Origin: Gammaproteobacteria bacterium GWE2_37_16
GTDB taxonomy: Bacteria > Pseudomonadota > Gammaproteobacteria > UBA9339
Reading direction: 5' to 3'
Length of the DNA: 30,366 nt
Assembly (NCBI GenBank): GCA_001801285.1
Contig: MGXG01000102.1
Location: 1 to 30,366 of the forward strand
The notes below the pieces were generated by a model. It searched no databases, was not told the DNA's origin, and saw nothing but the letters and a program-made list of their open reading frames with translations. Made by a program: the position numbers and the translations under genes. Each line of letters starts with the position of its first letter. The stretch's first letter is position 1. Shown one piece after another: positions 16,998-26,149 of the stretch.

Positions 16998-19871
16998 TTA
17001 AATAACACGCCATTTAACCCTAAAAATTTCCTCAATTTTACTGCTTTGTTTTAATCTTTGTTCAATATTATCGATTAATGATTCTTTACGTGCCTCAATA
17101 TCATCTTGCGCTTGGAAAAGATGGTTACGTTTTTCGTGGCGTTTCTTCTCTAAATCTTTGATATGACGTTGTGCTTTAACTTTTTCTTCTAGTTTCAGAA
17201 TTAGCTTGGAATCTCGCTTTAATTGTTTAATTTCTCGATCTAACTCTTTAATTTCTGTTTCAAGAGCATTTTTCAAATCTTCCGCCCATTTATCGAGCTT
17301 AGTCATTTCTGTATCAAAAAAATCAGCATTTCGTTTTTCGATGTTGGAAAAAACAGCGCGCTCTTTATTATTTAATTCTTCTTTTAATTTTTCTGACAAC
17401 TCAAAAGTAACAGTTTCGTTGCTCACTACCCCTGGAACTGAAAATAGCCTGGCACATTGTTCATCAGTTAAGAAACTACCGTTATTATGACATCCTAAAC
17501 AAATAATATAATTCTCTATTTCTAACGCCTCAACAGTTAACTGAAAAACCACCAATAATCCAGATTTATTGACTAAATCTTTGATGATAGTTATTTGTTT
17601 ACCACAATTGGAATAATCAAATATAATTTCGGCTGGAGTTAATATTTCACTTTTGGCTTTTTGAATAATTTCCTGGGCAATCGGGTGACCTAGCCGATAA
17701 ATATGTTCTTTTGCTATATCTACCCCACGTCCCATACGATAGGGTCCAATGGGTAAATGCCTAAGATTTGGAAAAGGATTACTTTTTAAGTGAAAGGAAT
17801 AATCTTCAGGAGAAAAATTCGCATAATCAGCAAGTGCATATTTAGTAATATCCCATAGCCAAGCTTCATATTTATTTAAATAGTTTTTCCCTTCTTCCTT
17901 GCTGATGCGTAATTTTTCATGTACTTCTTCGTCAAGATTTTCAAAAACCTTCTTCCTGGTCTGGTTCATTTGTTCATTAATTTTATCTTCAAGATCGGCG
18001 CGTAAAGTATTAAATTCTGCTTCAATTTCTTCTGGTTTGCGACAATGCTGGTAAATTTCAGCAATACGTTTCTCAAAATCTACACCAGATTCAATCGCAC
18101 CTAATATTTCATCACTAGCACCAAAAACACCATTGAATAATTTGAATTTTTCATCTAAAAGCTCATAAACTCTTTTATCAGCTTCATTTTCTTTATTCAA
18201 AAAATTAACTACAACCACATCATGTTTTTGACCATACCTATGGCATCTTCCTATACGTTGTTCAATTCGCTGTGGGTTCCAGGGCAGATCATAATTAACT
18301 ACTAAAGAGCAAAACTGTAAATTCACTCCTTCAGCAGCTGATTCAGTTGCAATCATAATCTCGGCTTGATTAGTAAAATACTCAACAAGCGCGGCACGTT
18401 TATCCGCTGAAGACGAACCAGAAATTTTGTCGGTACCTTGGTACTTTTCTAACCAAGCTTGGTAGATTTTTTTAGCTTGTCTATCGCTGTTCGTACCATT
18501 GAATAAGACTATTTTATCTTTATATTCGCTTTCCGAAAGCAAACGATATAAATATTCTTGTGTTCGGCGCGATTCAGTGAAAATTAATGCCTTCCGCTGT
18601 GCTCCTAATTCTTGAGCTTTTTTAAACCCAGTTTCCAATGCTTGTAGCAAAACTTTTCCTTTTGCATCATGAGTAATACTTTCTGCAAGTTCAGCAAATT
18701 GCTTAAGATTACTGATTTCCTGACGTATAACTACTAGTTGATCAGAACTGAAGATAGCTAACTCTTCCATTGCATCATTTCCGTCCCATTCATCCTCTAT
18801 TTCCGATATTTGTTCATAGTCATCGGCAATTGTTTCTTTTAAACTACTTTTCAGCTTATTATCTTTACACAAAATACCTTCAAGACGTGCTACAAGAGAA
18901 TTTAATGTCTTAGCAATAGCAAATGGCGAAGAAGCCAAAAGTTTCCTTAAAATCAAGGTTATTAGTTGCCGCTGTCCAGTTGGTAAAGCATATAATTTTG
19001 GACAACGCAAATACTCAGATACGTCTTCATACAAGCGCTGCTCATCTTCACCCGGCGTAAATTCCTGCACAAGAGCTAAACGATTAGTATATTGGATATA
19101 TTCAAGAACTTGGCGGCGCAAAGTACGCTGGCAAACTGGTTTAATGCGACTTCTTAAATCTCGATAAACAGCATCATCCACAATGCGTACAAATTGTTCT
19201 TTAAAGCTTTTGATATCCCCAAAAATGTGTTGATCAATAAAATATATTAACCCATATAGTTCAAGTAAAGAATTTTGCAAAGGAGTTGCAGTTAATAACA
19301 CTTTTGGAGCTGAAGCTATAGCATCATGAATTGCTTTGGCGATTTTATTGTCGGAACGATAAATATTTCGCAACCGGTGCGCTTCATCAATAACCACCAA
19401 ATCCCAATCTATTAGTTTTAAAAACTCATGTTTGCTACGAGCGAAATGGTAAGAACAAATAACTATTTCTTTATTACGCTCAAAAGGGTTGATCGCCCCT
19501 TGTTTTAATTCATAATTAAAAGAACTGCTTTCTAAAATTACCGAAGAAAGAAAAAATTTATCCGCTAATTCTTGTAGCCATTGTTTACGTAAAGAAGATG
19601 GCACGATAATAAGTATTTTATTTTTCCCTTCAGCACATTTTTGCGATAGGATAATTCCGGCTTCAATAGTTTTTCCTAGCCCTACTTCATCCGCCAAAAG
19701 CACCCCCTTAGAAAAAGGCGACCGAAATGCAAATAATGCTGCATCTACTTGATGAGGATTAAGGTCAACCTGAGCATCAGCTAAAGAAACCATAAGTTTT
19801 TGAATACTATCGGAAGAACAGCGTTTTGTCAGCTCGTAGGCAAAGTATTTAGTATGGTATTGCGTAATCAT
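16998..19871 (-). CDS. SNF2-family helicase (HepA/RapA-like) of the defence cluster
   Basis: A 957-residue SNF2-type DNA translocase. Motif I is DEVGLGKT (61-68), motif II DEAH (162-165), LLTATPLQNS is motif III, and QRIEQRIGRCHRYGQ is motif VI. The C-terminal ~400 residues include a long coiled coil rich in Glu and Lys (about 820-940). It has the domain order of HepA/RapA-like proteins, but its place as first gene of a mod-DUF1016-res run points to defence rather than RNA polymerase recycling. AAAAGGG precedes the ATG. SNF2 helicases also occur in DISARM, but the other DISARM genes (drmA, drmB, drmC) are not here. Probably remodels or translocates on DNA as part of the complex. Confidence 0.88.
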   Translation of the reverse strand: MITQYHTKYFAYELTKRCSSDSIQKLMVSLADAQVDLNPHQVDAALFAFRSPFSKGVLLADEVGLGKTIEAGIILSQKCAEGKNKILIIVPSSLRKQWLQELADKFFLSSVILESSSFNYELKQGAINPFERNKEIVICSYHFARSKHEFLKLIDWDLVVIDEAHRLRNIYRSDNKIAKAIHDAIASAPKVLLTATPLQNSLLELYGLIYFIDQHIFGDIKSFKEQFVRIVDDAVYRDLRSRIKPVCQRTLRRQVLEYIQYTNRLALVQEFTPGEDEQRLYEDVSEYLRCPKLYALPTGQRQLITLILRKLLASSPFAIAKTLNSLVARLEGILCKDNKLKSSLKETIADDYEQISEIEDEWDGNDAMEELAIFSSDQLVVIRQEISNLKQFAELAESITHDAKGKVLLQALETGFKKAQELGAQRKALIFTESRRTQEYLYRLLSESEYKDKIVLFNGTNSDRQAKKIYQAWLEKYQGTDKISGSSSADKRAALVEYFTNQAEIMIATESAAEGVNLQFCSLVVNYDLPWNPQRIEQRIGRCHRYGQKHDVVVVNFLNKENEADKRVYELLDEKFKLFNGVFGASDEILGAIESGVDFEKRIAEIYQHCRKPEEIEAEFNTLRADLEDKINEQMNQTRKKVFENLDEEVHEKLRISKEEGKNYLNKYEAWLWDITKYALADYANFSPEDYSFHLKSNPFPNLRHLPIGPYRMGRGVDIAKEHIYRLGHPIAQEIIQKAKSEILTPAEIIFDYSNCGKQITIIKDLVNKSGLLVVFQLTVEALEIENYIICLGCHNNGSFLTDEQCARLFSVPGVVSNETVTFELSEKLKEELNNKERAVFSNIEKRNADFFDTEMTKLDKWAEDLKNALETEIKELDREIKQLKRDSKLILKLEEKVKAQRHIKDLEKKRHEKRNHLFQAQDDIEARKESLIDNIEQRLKQSSKIEEIFRVKWRVI

Positions 19872-19936
19872 TGTGCCCTTTTAGCAAATTTAACAAAAAA
19901 TCTCTTTATATTGTTATAATCATAACCCAATCGATC

Positions 19937-21886
19937 TTAATGACGCCGCGGTGCTCGTTCTTCTGGCTCAGAATCAGACCCGCTATCAAACTTCGCATCC
20001 TCCTTACCATTTTTACGTAAACTAACACATGGCGATTGAGTTAAAAGTGTGTCAATGGTTCGAAGAGCTGGTACTGGTAATTGTGCCTGCAATGTTTGCT
20101 TCCAAAATAAACCTGGATGCTGACCATGTTTTGTTATTACTCCATCCATTCTACCAAAACACCCCATGCATGGTCTTTTCTTCCCACCAACACAACTATA
20201 AACAGCGCCTGCCTCTAATTTTTGTTCGCTCGCAATAATTTGTGCATATTCAACAATATCAGTAAAAAATTCTTCAATATGTCTTTCTTCGTAATCTGGT
20301 TTAGTAGTAATTTTGACCAAAAATACACTCCCATCCTTCATATTTAAGCAATCTCTAACAAAATTCAAGTTCCCTCCCGAATCATTCCCTAACAAAAGCT
20401 CGCGTACCTCACCATTTCTAAGTAATTTCGCAATATTCTGTGCACGCCGAGAATCTGTGGTGTTTTTATCCTGAAAATAAGTTAATTTTTGCTCATTGAA
20501 TACTCGTTCTTTAAATTTAGACGCATACCTCTTTGATCTTTCACGTCCCTCATGACCGTGAGGATGAAAAGAATGAAGTAAAGTTTTTTTAAGCATTGCA
20601 TTATCTTTTATTATTTCTGTTAGTTCGGCGCTTGCGGACCATTTATTTACCCCAATAAACAAATATCCCTTACCGTTAAACTCCAAATGCATAGCCTCTA
20701 CTTCAACTAAATCCTTTACTTCTGATTTTTTAAATTGAAAATATACCTGTGTTGAAATATGTCTAAGCAATTGCCTTTCTCTTTCCCCGCTAAATGACCT
20801 ATATGGACGAGGTAATGCAGCATGAAATCTCCTTGATGTTTTCCCGTCTTGAGAACGACCACCTATATCATGAGCCAAAATATCTGCAATATCTCCCCTA
20901 CCCGTTTGACTATCAGTTGGTAAAACATCCTCAAAAAACCAATCCTTACTAGTTTGTAAAGCTTTCGCTTCTTCTGGAAGTAAATGATGTAAATTTTGAA
21001 TACCTTCTGTTAATTTTTTTCTAGCTGATTGATCACGTTGATAAATAACTTTTGTTTCACGACTAGGGGAACCTCGATGGGACTTTATTAACTCAAAAGG
21101 CGACTGAGCTAAATAAAATAGCGCCCTATGCTCATCATTGTCCTGTGCAGATAAATTAAAACCTAGCGTTAATAGATCAGGAAGTATGCCCGCATTCTTT
21201 TTGCTTGCAGCTATCATCAAAGCATTTTGTCCATTTGCATTTGCTGCAGTAATAAATGTCTGTTGTATTACATCACTTTGCGTTTTTATATGTCTAATAA
21301 TAAATCTCAAAGCGTGTAGATTACCTGAAGTAACAATATCCAAAAAACATGCCGGGGTATTAAAATAAACAAACTTTTCACTAACGATTAATTCCTTTTC
21401 CTTCTCTTCAAAAGCGGCTCCGTGTAATAATAAATATCGAAAAGCTTCCAAATTTCCTTTTTTTATAGCAAAAGACAAAGCTGAGAGCCCATTCTTGTTG
21501 CGATAATTAACCTCTAAATGTGCTTGCTTGTAAACAAGATTATAAACTCTTAGTTGCTCAACTAGGAAAATTAATGTTTTTTTATCATCAGACCCTACAC
21601 CTAATATTAGCGCATGACTATTAGACTTTGGTGTCTCTGCTGTTACTATTTTATATAAACTTCCTTGTTTTATTTCTCTTTGATCCTCTCCCAAATCCAA
21701 AATTTCAACTATTTTTTTTACTATCTCGCAATGACCAAACTTAACGGCAAAAAGAAAGATATTCCTCCATGTTTGATGCTCTAAAACCAATAATCCAGCA
21801 GCCCCTAGCTTTTCCAATTCTATAACCGCTAAGGCAATATCTTCTTGTGCACTGCTTTCAATTAATTCAAATATATTTCTAGGCAC
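19937..21886 (-). CDS. Ankyrin-repeat protein with C-terminal deaminase-like domain
   Basis: A 649-residue protein. Residues ~30-250 contain ankyrin repeats (NGLSALSFAIKKGNLEAF, NGQNALMIAASKKNAGIL). In the C-terminal part, His536-x-Glu538 (ERHIEEFF) is followed 34 residues on by Pro572-Cys573-x-x-Cys576 (KKRPCMGC). This HxE...PCxxC pair is the zinc-binding and catalytic signature of the cytidine deaminase fold. The segment CVGGKKRPCMGC resembles the deaminase-like effectors and toxins described in Orientia and polymorphic toxin systems. If real, the target would be a nucleic acid or nucleotide, possibly in a host cell. The start is GTG with GGGGA upstream. The tail is acidic then basic. The function is inferred from motifs only. 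Confidence 0.75.
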   Translation of the reverse strand: MPRNIFELIESSAQEDIALAVIELEKLGAAGLLVLEHQTWRNIFLFAVKFGHCEIVKKIVEILDLGEDQREIKQGSLYKIVTAETPKSNSHALILGVGSDDKKTLIFLVEQLRVYNLVYKQAHLEVNYRNKNGLSALSFAIKKGNLEAFRYLLLHGAAFEEKEKELIVSEKFVYFNTPACFLDIVTSGNLHALRFIIRHIKTQSDVIQQTFITAANANGQNALMIAASKKNAGILPDLLTLGFNLSAQDNDEHRALFYLAQSPFELIKSHRGSPSRETKVIYQRDQSARKKLTEGIQNLHHLLPEEAKALQTSKDWFFEDVLPTDSQTGRGDIADILAHDIGGRSQDGKTSRRFHAALPRPYRSFSGERERQLLRHISTQVYFQFKKSEVKDLVEVEAMHLEFNGKGYLFIGVNKWSASAELTEIIKDNAMLKKTLLHSFHPHGHEGRERSKRYASKFKERVFNEQKLTYFQDKNTTDSRRAQNIAKLLRNGEVRELLLGNDSGGNLNFVRDCLNMKDGSVFLVKITTKPDYEERHIEEFFTDIVEYAQIIASEQKLEAGAVYSCVGGKKRPCMGCFGRMDGVITKHGQHPGLFWKQTLQAQLPVPALRTIDTLLTQSPCVSLRKNGKEDAKFDSGSDSEPEERAPRRH

Positions 21887-22065
21887 ACTAAAATCCCCAT
21901 CTAAAAACCATAATATCTAATAATACCACATTTTTTGTTTACTTTTTCTACCCAGCCCTTTAAATAAATTATCGTAGTTATAAAGAGCAATAAGCTGGAA
22001 TAAAAGGAAAAATCTTCTATTTAAATGATTTCTCTATCCAAACTTGCTTGGTGTTAAAAATTATT

Positions 22066-22572
22066 TCATTCCTTTTGTCGTTCTGTTAAAAATTTGACCA
22101 TCTTATTCGATCCATGCATTTTAGCAATATCTAATGGTGTATATCCATCATGGGTAAGGCTATCCGTTCTTGCACCAGCATTAATAAGAACAACCGCTGC
22201 TTCCAAACTGTCATTTTGTGCCGCATGATGTAGTGGCGTTACACAAGCATCATCTTCTACAAAATTAGGATCAATACCTTGAGCAAGCAACTTTGAAACC
22301 TGCGTTACATCATTTTTTATTACTGCATCGGATAAATTCACAATTTTCCCTTTTTTGGCATCTGATACAGTAGTAGTTCCCTGTAAAATATCGTCCAATT
22401 CTTTGGTAGCTGCTTCTAATCTGGTTTTGCACTTATTGTAACAACCCACCGCCGTCTTTACTTTAGAAAGCAGGACATCAATATCAATCTCCATATTGCT
22501 TTTAAGCTCATTGGTAATATTGTTTAATTGATCATACGATTCTTTGAATGTTTCAGTTTGGTTCGATGCCAT
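22066..22572 (-). CDS. xseB: Exonuclease VII small subunit fused to ankyrin repeats
   Basis: A 168-residue protein. Residues 8-65 match exonuclease VII small subunit (ETFKESYDQLNNITNELK ... YNKCKTRLEAATKELDDIL), the short helical hairpin that binds XseA. Residues 78-166 are two to three ankyrin repeats (TPLHHAAQNDSLEAAVVLIN, DGYTPLDIAKMHGSNKMVKF). Ordinary XseB is about 80 residues, so the ankyrin half is an added domain. The ATG directly follows the xseA stop (TAA-ATG), which is strong coupling and supports the XseB call. The ankyrins might recruit a partner or tether the nuclease. The last gene of the rep operon; the 179 bp after it hold no clear terminator. Confidence 0.85.
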   Translation of the reverse strand: MASNQTETFKESYDQLNNITNELKSNMEIDIDVLLSKVKTAVGCYNKCKTRLEAATKELDDILQGTTTVSDAKKGKIVNLSDAVIKNDVTQVSKLLAQGIDPNFVEDDACVTPLHHAAQNDSLEAAVVLINAGARTDSLTHDGYTPLDIAKMHGSNKMVKFLTERQKE

Positions 22573-24189
22573 TTACTTATCCTCATTAATTTTCACTGAG
22601 CATTCGCCATCTTTAAATTTTAATAAAAATGCGTTTTGCTCGGTCGCTTGTTTTTTAGAACGAATAACTTTATGTGTGCTATCCATAGCTAATGCATATC
22701 CTCGCTTCAATACAGCTTCAGGATGAAGAGATTCGATTAATTCATTAAGGTAATTTAATTTGGTAGCACATTGTTTTACCACATTTTGAGATAACAGCTT
22801 GATATCATTATAAAAAACCTCTAATTTATGCTGGGTTTGTAATGCTATCCTTTGCTTGGCAGCAAAAATTTGATTAGTCAAAATAGCTATTTTTTGGGTA
22901 TACGTTGCGATAATGTTTTTGGTATTAAGTAACGTGTGGTTCATCACAAGGAGGTTATTCTGCCACTTATTCAGCATAAATTTGCTAGACCCATCGATTT
23001 GCTGCCTATACTCAGCTATTTGTTTTGCTTTTTTATCCATCGCCGTTTTGCCCTGCCAAGCTATAGAAGCAAAAACATTAGCTAACGTTTTTTCCATACC
23101 CTGCACTATCTGCGCACTAATTTTATCAATGTCTTGAAATGCCGCTAAGGCTTCCCGAGCATTTTTTTGCATCGTATTGCGAATATGCACTATAGTTTTT
23201 GATGGGGTATCAAAACTAATATTTGCCACTTCATCTAACAATAACTTATCATCAGCATGCCCCAATCCAACCATAATTGGCACTGGGGATAAACAAATTT
23301 TGCGCACAATGGTTTCTTTCACCAAGTTTAGTAATCCTTGCCTTGCCCCACCGCCTCGAATCATAACTATCGCATCGATAGGACTTTTAATGTGCTGCAC
23401 TAAAGCTGCCTCCAGAGCTGCTAAAAGCTCATTTTCGGCATTGATGCCTTCAAAGCTACTAGGATAGTACTCAAAATGACAAAGGTTTAACTGCTGCAAA
23501 ATATCCGCATCCTTTTTAAAATCATGATAGCCAGAGGCATTCGGCGGATGAATTACCGCTACTTGGCAAAAATCAAAAGGCTGCGGCAAAAGTTTATTTT
23601 TATTATAAATTCCTTCTTGTTTCAGTTTCTCTCGAATTTGGCGCTGTAATAATGCAAATTCACCTAAGGTAGCTGCTGGATCGATATCCAGAACATCCCC
23701 ACCAACATGATAGCGTTGATGAAACTTAGGACGTATTTTTACATTAATCAGCAAGCCTTCCTGCAACTGTAGTCCACTTTGCTCCATTTTATTAATAATA
23801 AAACTGCTTTTATCACCCCAAGCTGCTACGGTCATCGCACAGGCATTTTTAAGATCAAGATTACTTTCACAGTCCATTAGCTGGATTTCAATCCCCTCCC
23901 CTCGGGTTTTTAATTTGGTAATCTGCCCCATCAGCCAGATTTCAGCAGGATAAAGTTCATGAAAAGCTACCTTTAGCCCAATTATGAACTGACGTACTGT
24001 GTATTGTGGGAATCCGTCTGGCGAAGCTGCTTTTTCTTGTACCAAAGGAATACCTTTAGGCAACCATTTTTGAAAAGGCTCTAATGGCGTCCCCTCTGCA
24101 ATGTACCACTGTTTGGTGTTTTTATCCCAGCGTGCACCCAGTGCCTTGGCTTGATCTTTTTCTGTAAAGGGACAATTCAGGTAAATCAC
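22573..24189 (-). CDS. xseA: Exonuclease VII large subunit with N-terminal DUF5710 domain
   Basis: A 538-residue protein. Residues 1-45 (YLNCPFTEKDQAKALGARWD ... WYIAEG) form a DUF5710 module, common in plasmid DNA-processing proteins but not part of standard XseA. An OB-fold (about 62-165), the nuclease domain (DAIVMIRGGGARQGL, MVGLGHADDKLLLDEVA, FDTPSKT), a long coiled coil (about 330-480) and the C-terminal LHPEAVLKRGYAL segment follow and are complete. The GHADD stretch corresponds to the catalytic GHETD of E. coli XseA. ExoVII degrades single-stranded DNA into oligonucleotides. The start is GTG directly after the dinB TAA, so the two are coupled. A fusion to DUF5710 suggests targeting to a plasmid nucleoprotein. 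Confidence 0.9.
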   Translation of the reverse strand: MIYLNCPFTEKDQAKALGARWDKNTKQWYIAEGTPLEPFQKWLPKGIPLVQEKAASPDGFPQYTVRQFIIGLKVAFHELYPAEIWLMGQITKLKTRGEGIEIQLMDCESNLDLKNACAMTVAAWGDKSSFIINKMEQSGLQLQEGLLINVKIRPKFHQRYHVGGDVLDIDPAATLGEFALLQRQIREKLKQEGIYNKNKLLPQPFDFCQVAVIHPPNASGYHDFKKDADILQQLNLCHFEYYPSSFEGINAENELLAALEAALVQHIKSPIDAIVMIRGGGARQGLLNLVKETIVRKICLSPVPIMVGLGHADDKLLLDEVANISFDTPSKTIVHIRNTMQKNAREALAAFQDIDKISAQIVQGMEKTLANVFASIAWQGKTAMDKKAKQIAEYRQQIDGSSKFMLNKWQNNLLVMNHTLLNTKNIIATYTQKIAILTNQIFAAKQRIALQTQHKLEVFYNDIKLLSQNVVKQCATKLNYLNELIESLHPEAVLKRGYALAMDSTHKVIRSKKQATEQNAFLLKFKDGECSVKINEDK

Positions 24190-25251
24190 TTAAAAACCTT
24201 CTAGTGTTAGTTGTTTCGATTCCTTTATCGGTTGCAAACGCACTCCTAAACCAATGAGGCGTATCGGCTTGTTTTGTCGCTGATAGCCTTTCTTAAAAAG
24301 CACCTCATAAGCTTTTATTTCCAGTTCTCCAGCACTTAAGCTTTCCGCTGTAGTATGAGAAAAGTCGTTAAACTTAATTTTAACATAGATTTTGACAATT
24401 TTCAGATCCTCACTTTCATCCAATCTGCTTTGCAGCCTTTCCAAAAGTAGCGGCAACTGTAAAATCCCATCTTCCTGATTAGGTAAATCTGACCAGTAAG
24501 TTTCTTCAACGCTAATGGATTTTCTTTCTCTATCTGTTTCTACCTCGCGATCGTCAACACCACGACATAATTTATGCAGTCTTGCACCAAAACTACCAAA
24601 AGCACTCATTAACTCGCTCAAAGAAAGCTTTTGTAAATCAGCACAAGTATTAATGCCTAAACTAAAGATTTTTTTAGCAGTTACCTGCCCTACCCCAAAA
24701 ATCTTTGTTATGGGTAAAACTTTAATAAAAGCATCAACCTCCTCTGGTATAATCACAAATAACCCATCCGGTTTACGCCATTCACTAGCAACCTTAGCTA
24801 AAAACTTATTAGGAGCAACCCCAGCCGATGCGGTTAACCCTTGTTTAGCTTTAATTTCTTGCCGAATTGCTTGCGCAATTAGAGTAGCACTACCCCGATA
24901 CATTTTGCTGCCTGTAACGTCTAAAAAAGCTTCATCTAGAGATAAAAACTCAATATTCTCCGTATAGTTTTTAAAAATTTTCTGAATCTCTTGAGAAGCG
25001 GCTTGATATTTTTCCATATCTACCGGCAAAAGTTTCAAATTAGAACATAATTGAAAAGCCTTTACTGTCGGCATCGCTGAATGCAATCCATATTTCCTTG
25101 CTTCATAGTTACACGTGCAAAGCACACCGCGTTGACTCGATAACCCACCTACAGCTACTGGTTTTCCTTTTAATGCTGGATTATCTCTAACCTCAATAGC
25201 AGCATAAAAGCAATCCAAATCTATGTGGATAATTTTACGAGATTGGCTCAT
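24190..25251 (-). CDS. dinB: DNA polymerase IV (Y-family translesion polymerase)
   Basis: A 353-residue Y-family polymerase of normal length. Catalytic acidic residues are Asp11 (HIDLDCFYAAIE), and Asp106-Glu107 (SLDEAFLDVTG). Other family marks are YEARKYGLHSAMP, GVAPNKFLAKVASEWRKPDG and the HhH segment ITKIFGVGQVTAKK. Tyr16 sits at the sugar steric gate. The C-terminus QLTLEGF (347-353) is a sliding-clamp binding motif, so host beta clamp recruitment is likely. It extends primers past damage with low fidelity. It begins 4 bp after parB and ends against xseA, placing it in the rep operon, so it is probably expressed with replication functions rather than from its own SOS promoter. I saw no LexA box there. 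Confidence 0.93.
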   Translation of the reverse strand: MSQSRKIIHIDLDCFYAAIEVRDNPALKGKPVAVGGLSSQRGVLCTCNYEARKYGLHSAMPTVKAFQLCSNLKLLPVDMEKYQAASQEIQKIFKNYTENIEFLSLDEAFLDVTGSKMYRGSATLIAQAIRQEIKAKQGLTASAGVAPNKFLAKVASEWRKPDGLFVIIPEEVDAFIKVLPITKIFGVGQVTAKKIFSLGINTCADLQKLSLSELMSAFGSFGARLHKLCRGVDDREVETDRERKSISVEETYWSDLPNQEDGILQLPLLLERLQSRLDESEDLKIVKIYVKIKFNDFSHTTAESLSAGELEIKAYEVLFKKGYQRQNKPIRLIGLGVRLQPIKESKQLTLEGF

Positions 25252-25255
25252 GGAT

Positions 25256-26149
25256 TTAGGAAATGTTATTCCCCAAACACTCTAAAAGCCACTCTATTTT
25301 AGCAATAGAGTCAAAATGAACTAATACCCTCCCCTTACCATTTTTACCTAAAATAATATTCACTTTACCGGAAAATTTTTCTGCAAGTTGTTTTTCAAGC
25401 TCGACCACCCTTCCTTCTTTTTGAGTTTTATTGGCTAAAGAAAGATCAGTATCACTTTTTATCATTTGTACTAATTTTTCTACATCTCTTACTGACAATT
25501 TTTTATTTATTATTTCGTTTGCAACGCGTAATTGTTCCTTTTCTGGTAGTGTCAAAATCGCGCGAGCATGCCCCATCTCAAGAAGATTCTTTGTTATCAT
25601 TTCTTGAATACTATTCGGTAATGCAAGCAACCGAATCAAGTTGGTAATATAAACTCGTGATTTACCAACAATCTCTGCAACTTTTTCGTGGGTCATTGAA
25701 AATTCATTAATCAGTCTTTGCAAAGACCGCGCTTCTTCTATAGCATTTAAATCATGGCGTTGAATGTTTTCAATTAATCCAAACACCAAAGTTGTTTCAT
25801 CAGTAATATCATAAACAACAACAGGCACCTCCGTTAATCCGATCAGCTTTGCGGCGCGCCATCTTCTCTCGCCGGCTACTATTTCATACTGATTATTTTT
25901 TTTTCTAACAATAAGGGGTTGCAAAATTCCATGTTTTTTAATAGATAATTTTAATTCACTTAGTGCCTCTTCATTAAAATCCATTCTAGGTTGATAACTA
26001 CCGGAAGATAACATAGAAACAGGAAGCTTCTGTAATTTAGCGTTATTTTGTATGCCAATGCTATCGTTTTCTTCAATATCTTTTATAGTAGATTGATTGA
26101 CTTTTAATATGGCATCTAATTGTCCCATGCCAAATTTCTTATTTTTCAT
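25256..26149 (-). CDS. parB: ParB/Spo0J-family protein, chromosomal type
   Basis: A 297-residue ParB. The N-terminus FGMGQLDAIL resembles the LGRGLxALL start of chromosomal ParB proteins, which engages ParA. The ParB/Srx CTPase domain includes QPRMDF, GERRWRA (93-99) and ENIQRHDLN (127-135). A helix-turn-helix (about 153-175, HEKVAEIVGKSRVYITNLIR) and a C-terminal dimerisation segment follow. ATGA overlap with rep (26146-26149) shows coupling. No parA adjoins it; the only parA in the window lies on the other strand with its own parB. It may work with that ParA, with the chromosomal ParA, or in replication control. Confidence 0.9.
   Translation of the reverse strand: MKNKKFGMGQLDAILKVNQSTIKDIEENDSIGIQNNAKLQKLPVSMLSSGSYQPRMDFNEEALSELKLSIKKHGILQPLIVRKKNNQYEIVAGERRWRAAKLIGLTEVPVVVYDITDETTLVFGLIENIQRHDLNAIEEARSLQRLINEFSMTHEKVAEIVGKSRVYITNLIRLLALPNSIQEMITKNLLEMGHARAILTLPEKEQLRVANEIINKKLSVRDVEKLVQMIKSDTDLSLANKTQKEGRVVELEKQLAEKFSGKVNIILGKNGKGRVLVHFDSIAKIEWLLECLGNNIS

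Noticed and set aside
16998..19871. DISARM drmD identity for the SNF2 gene
   Set aside because: drmA, drmB and drmC genes are not present; only the SNF2 class is shared.
21054..21064. TGTTTCACG, a half of the chromosomal parS site
   Set aside because: The second half (TGAAACA) is absent and the site lies inside the ankyrin-deaminase coding sequence; likely chance.
24515..24967. Plus-strand frame of 150 codons
   Set aside because: Antisense within dinB, whose own frame has all catalytic motifs; this is a mirror frame.
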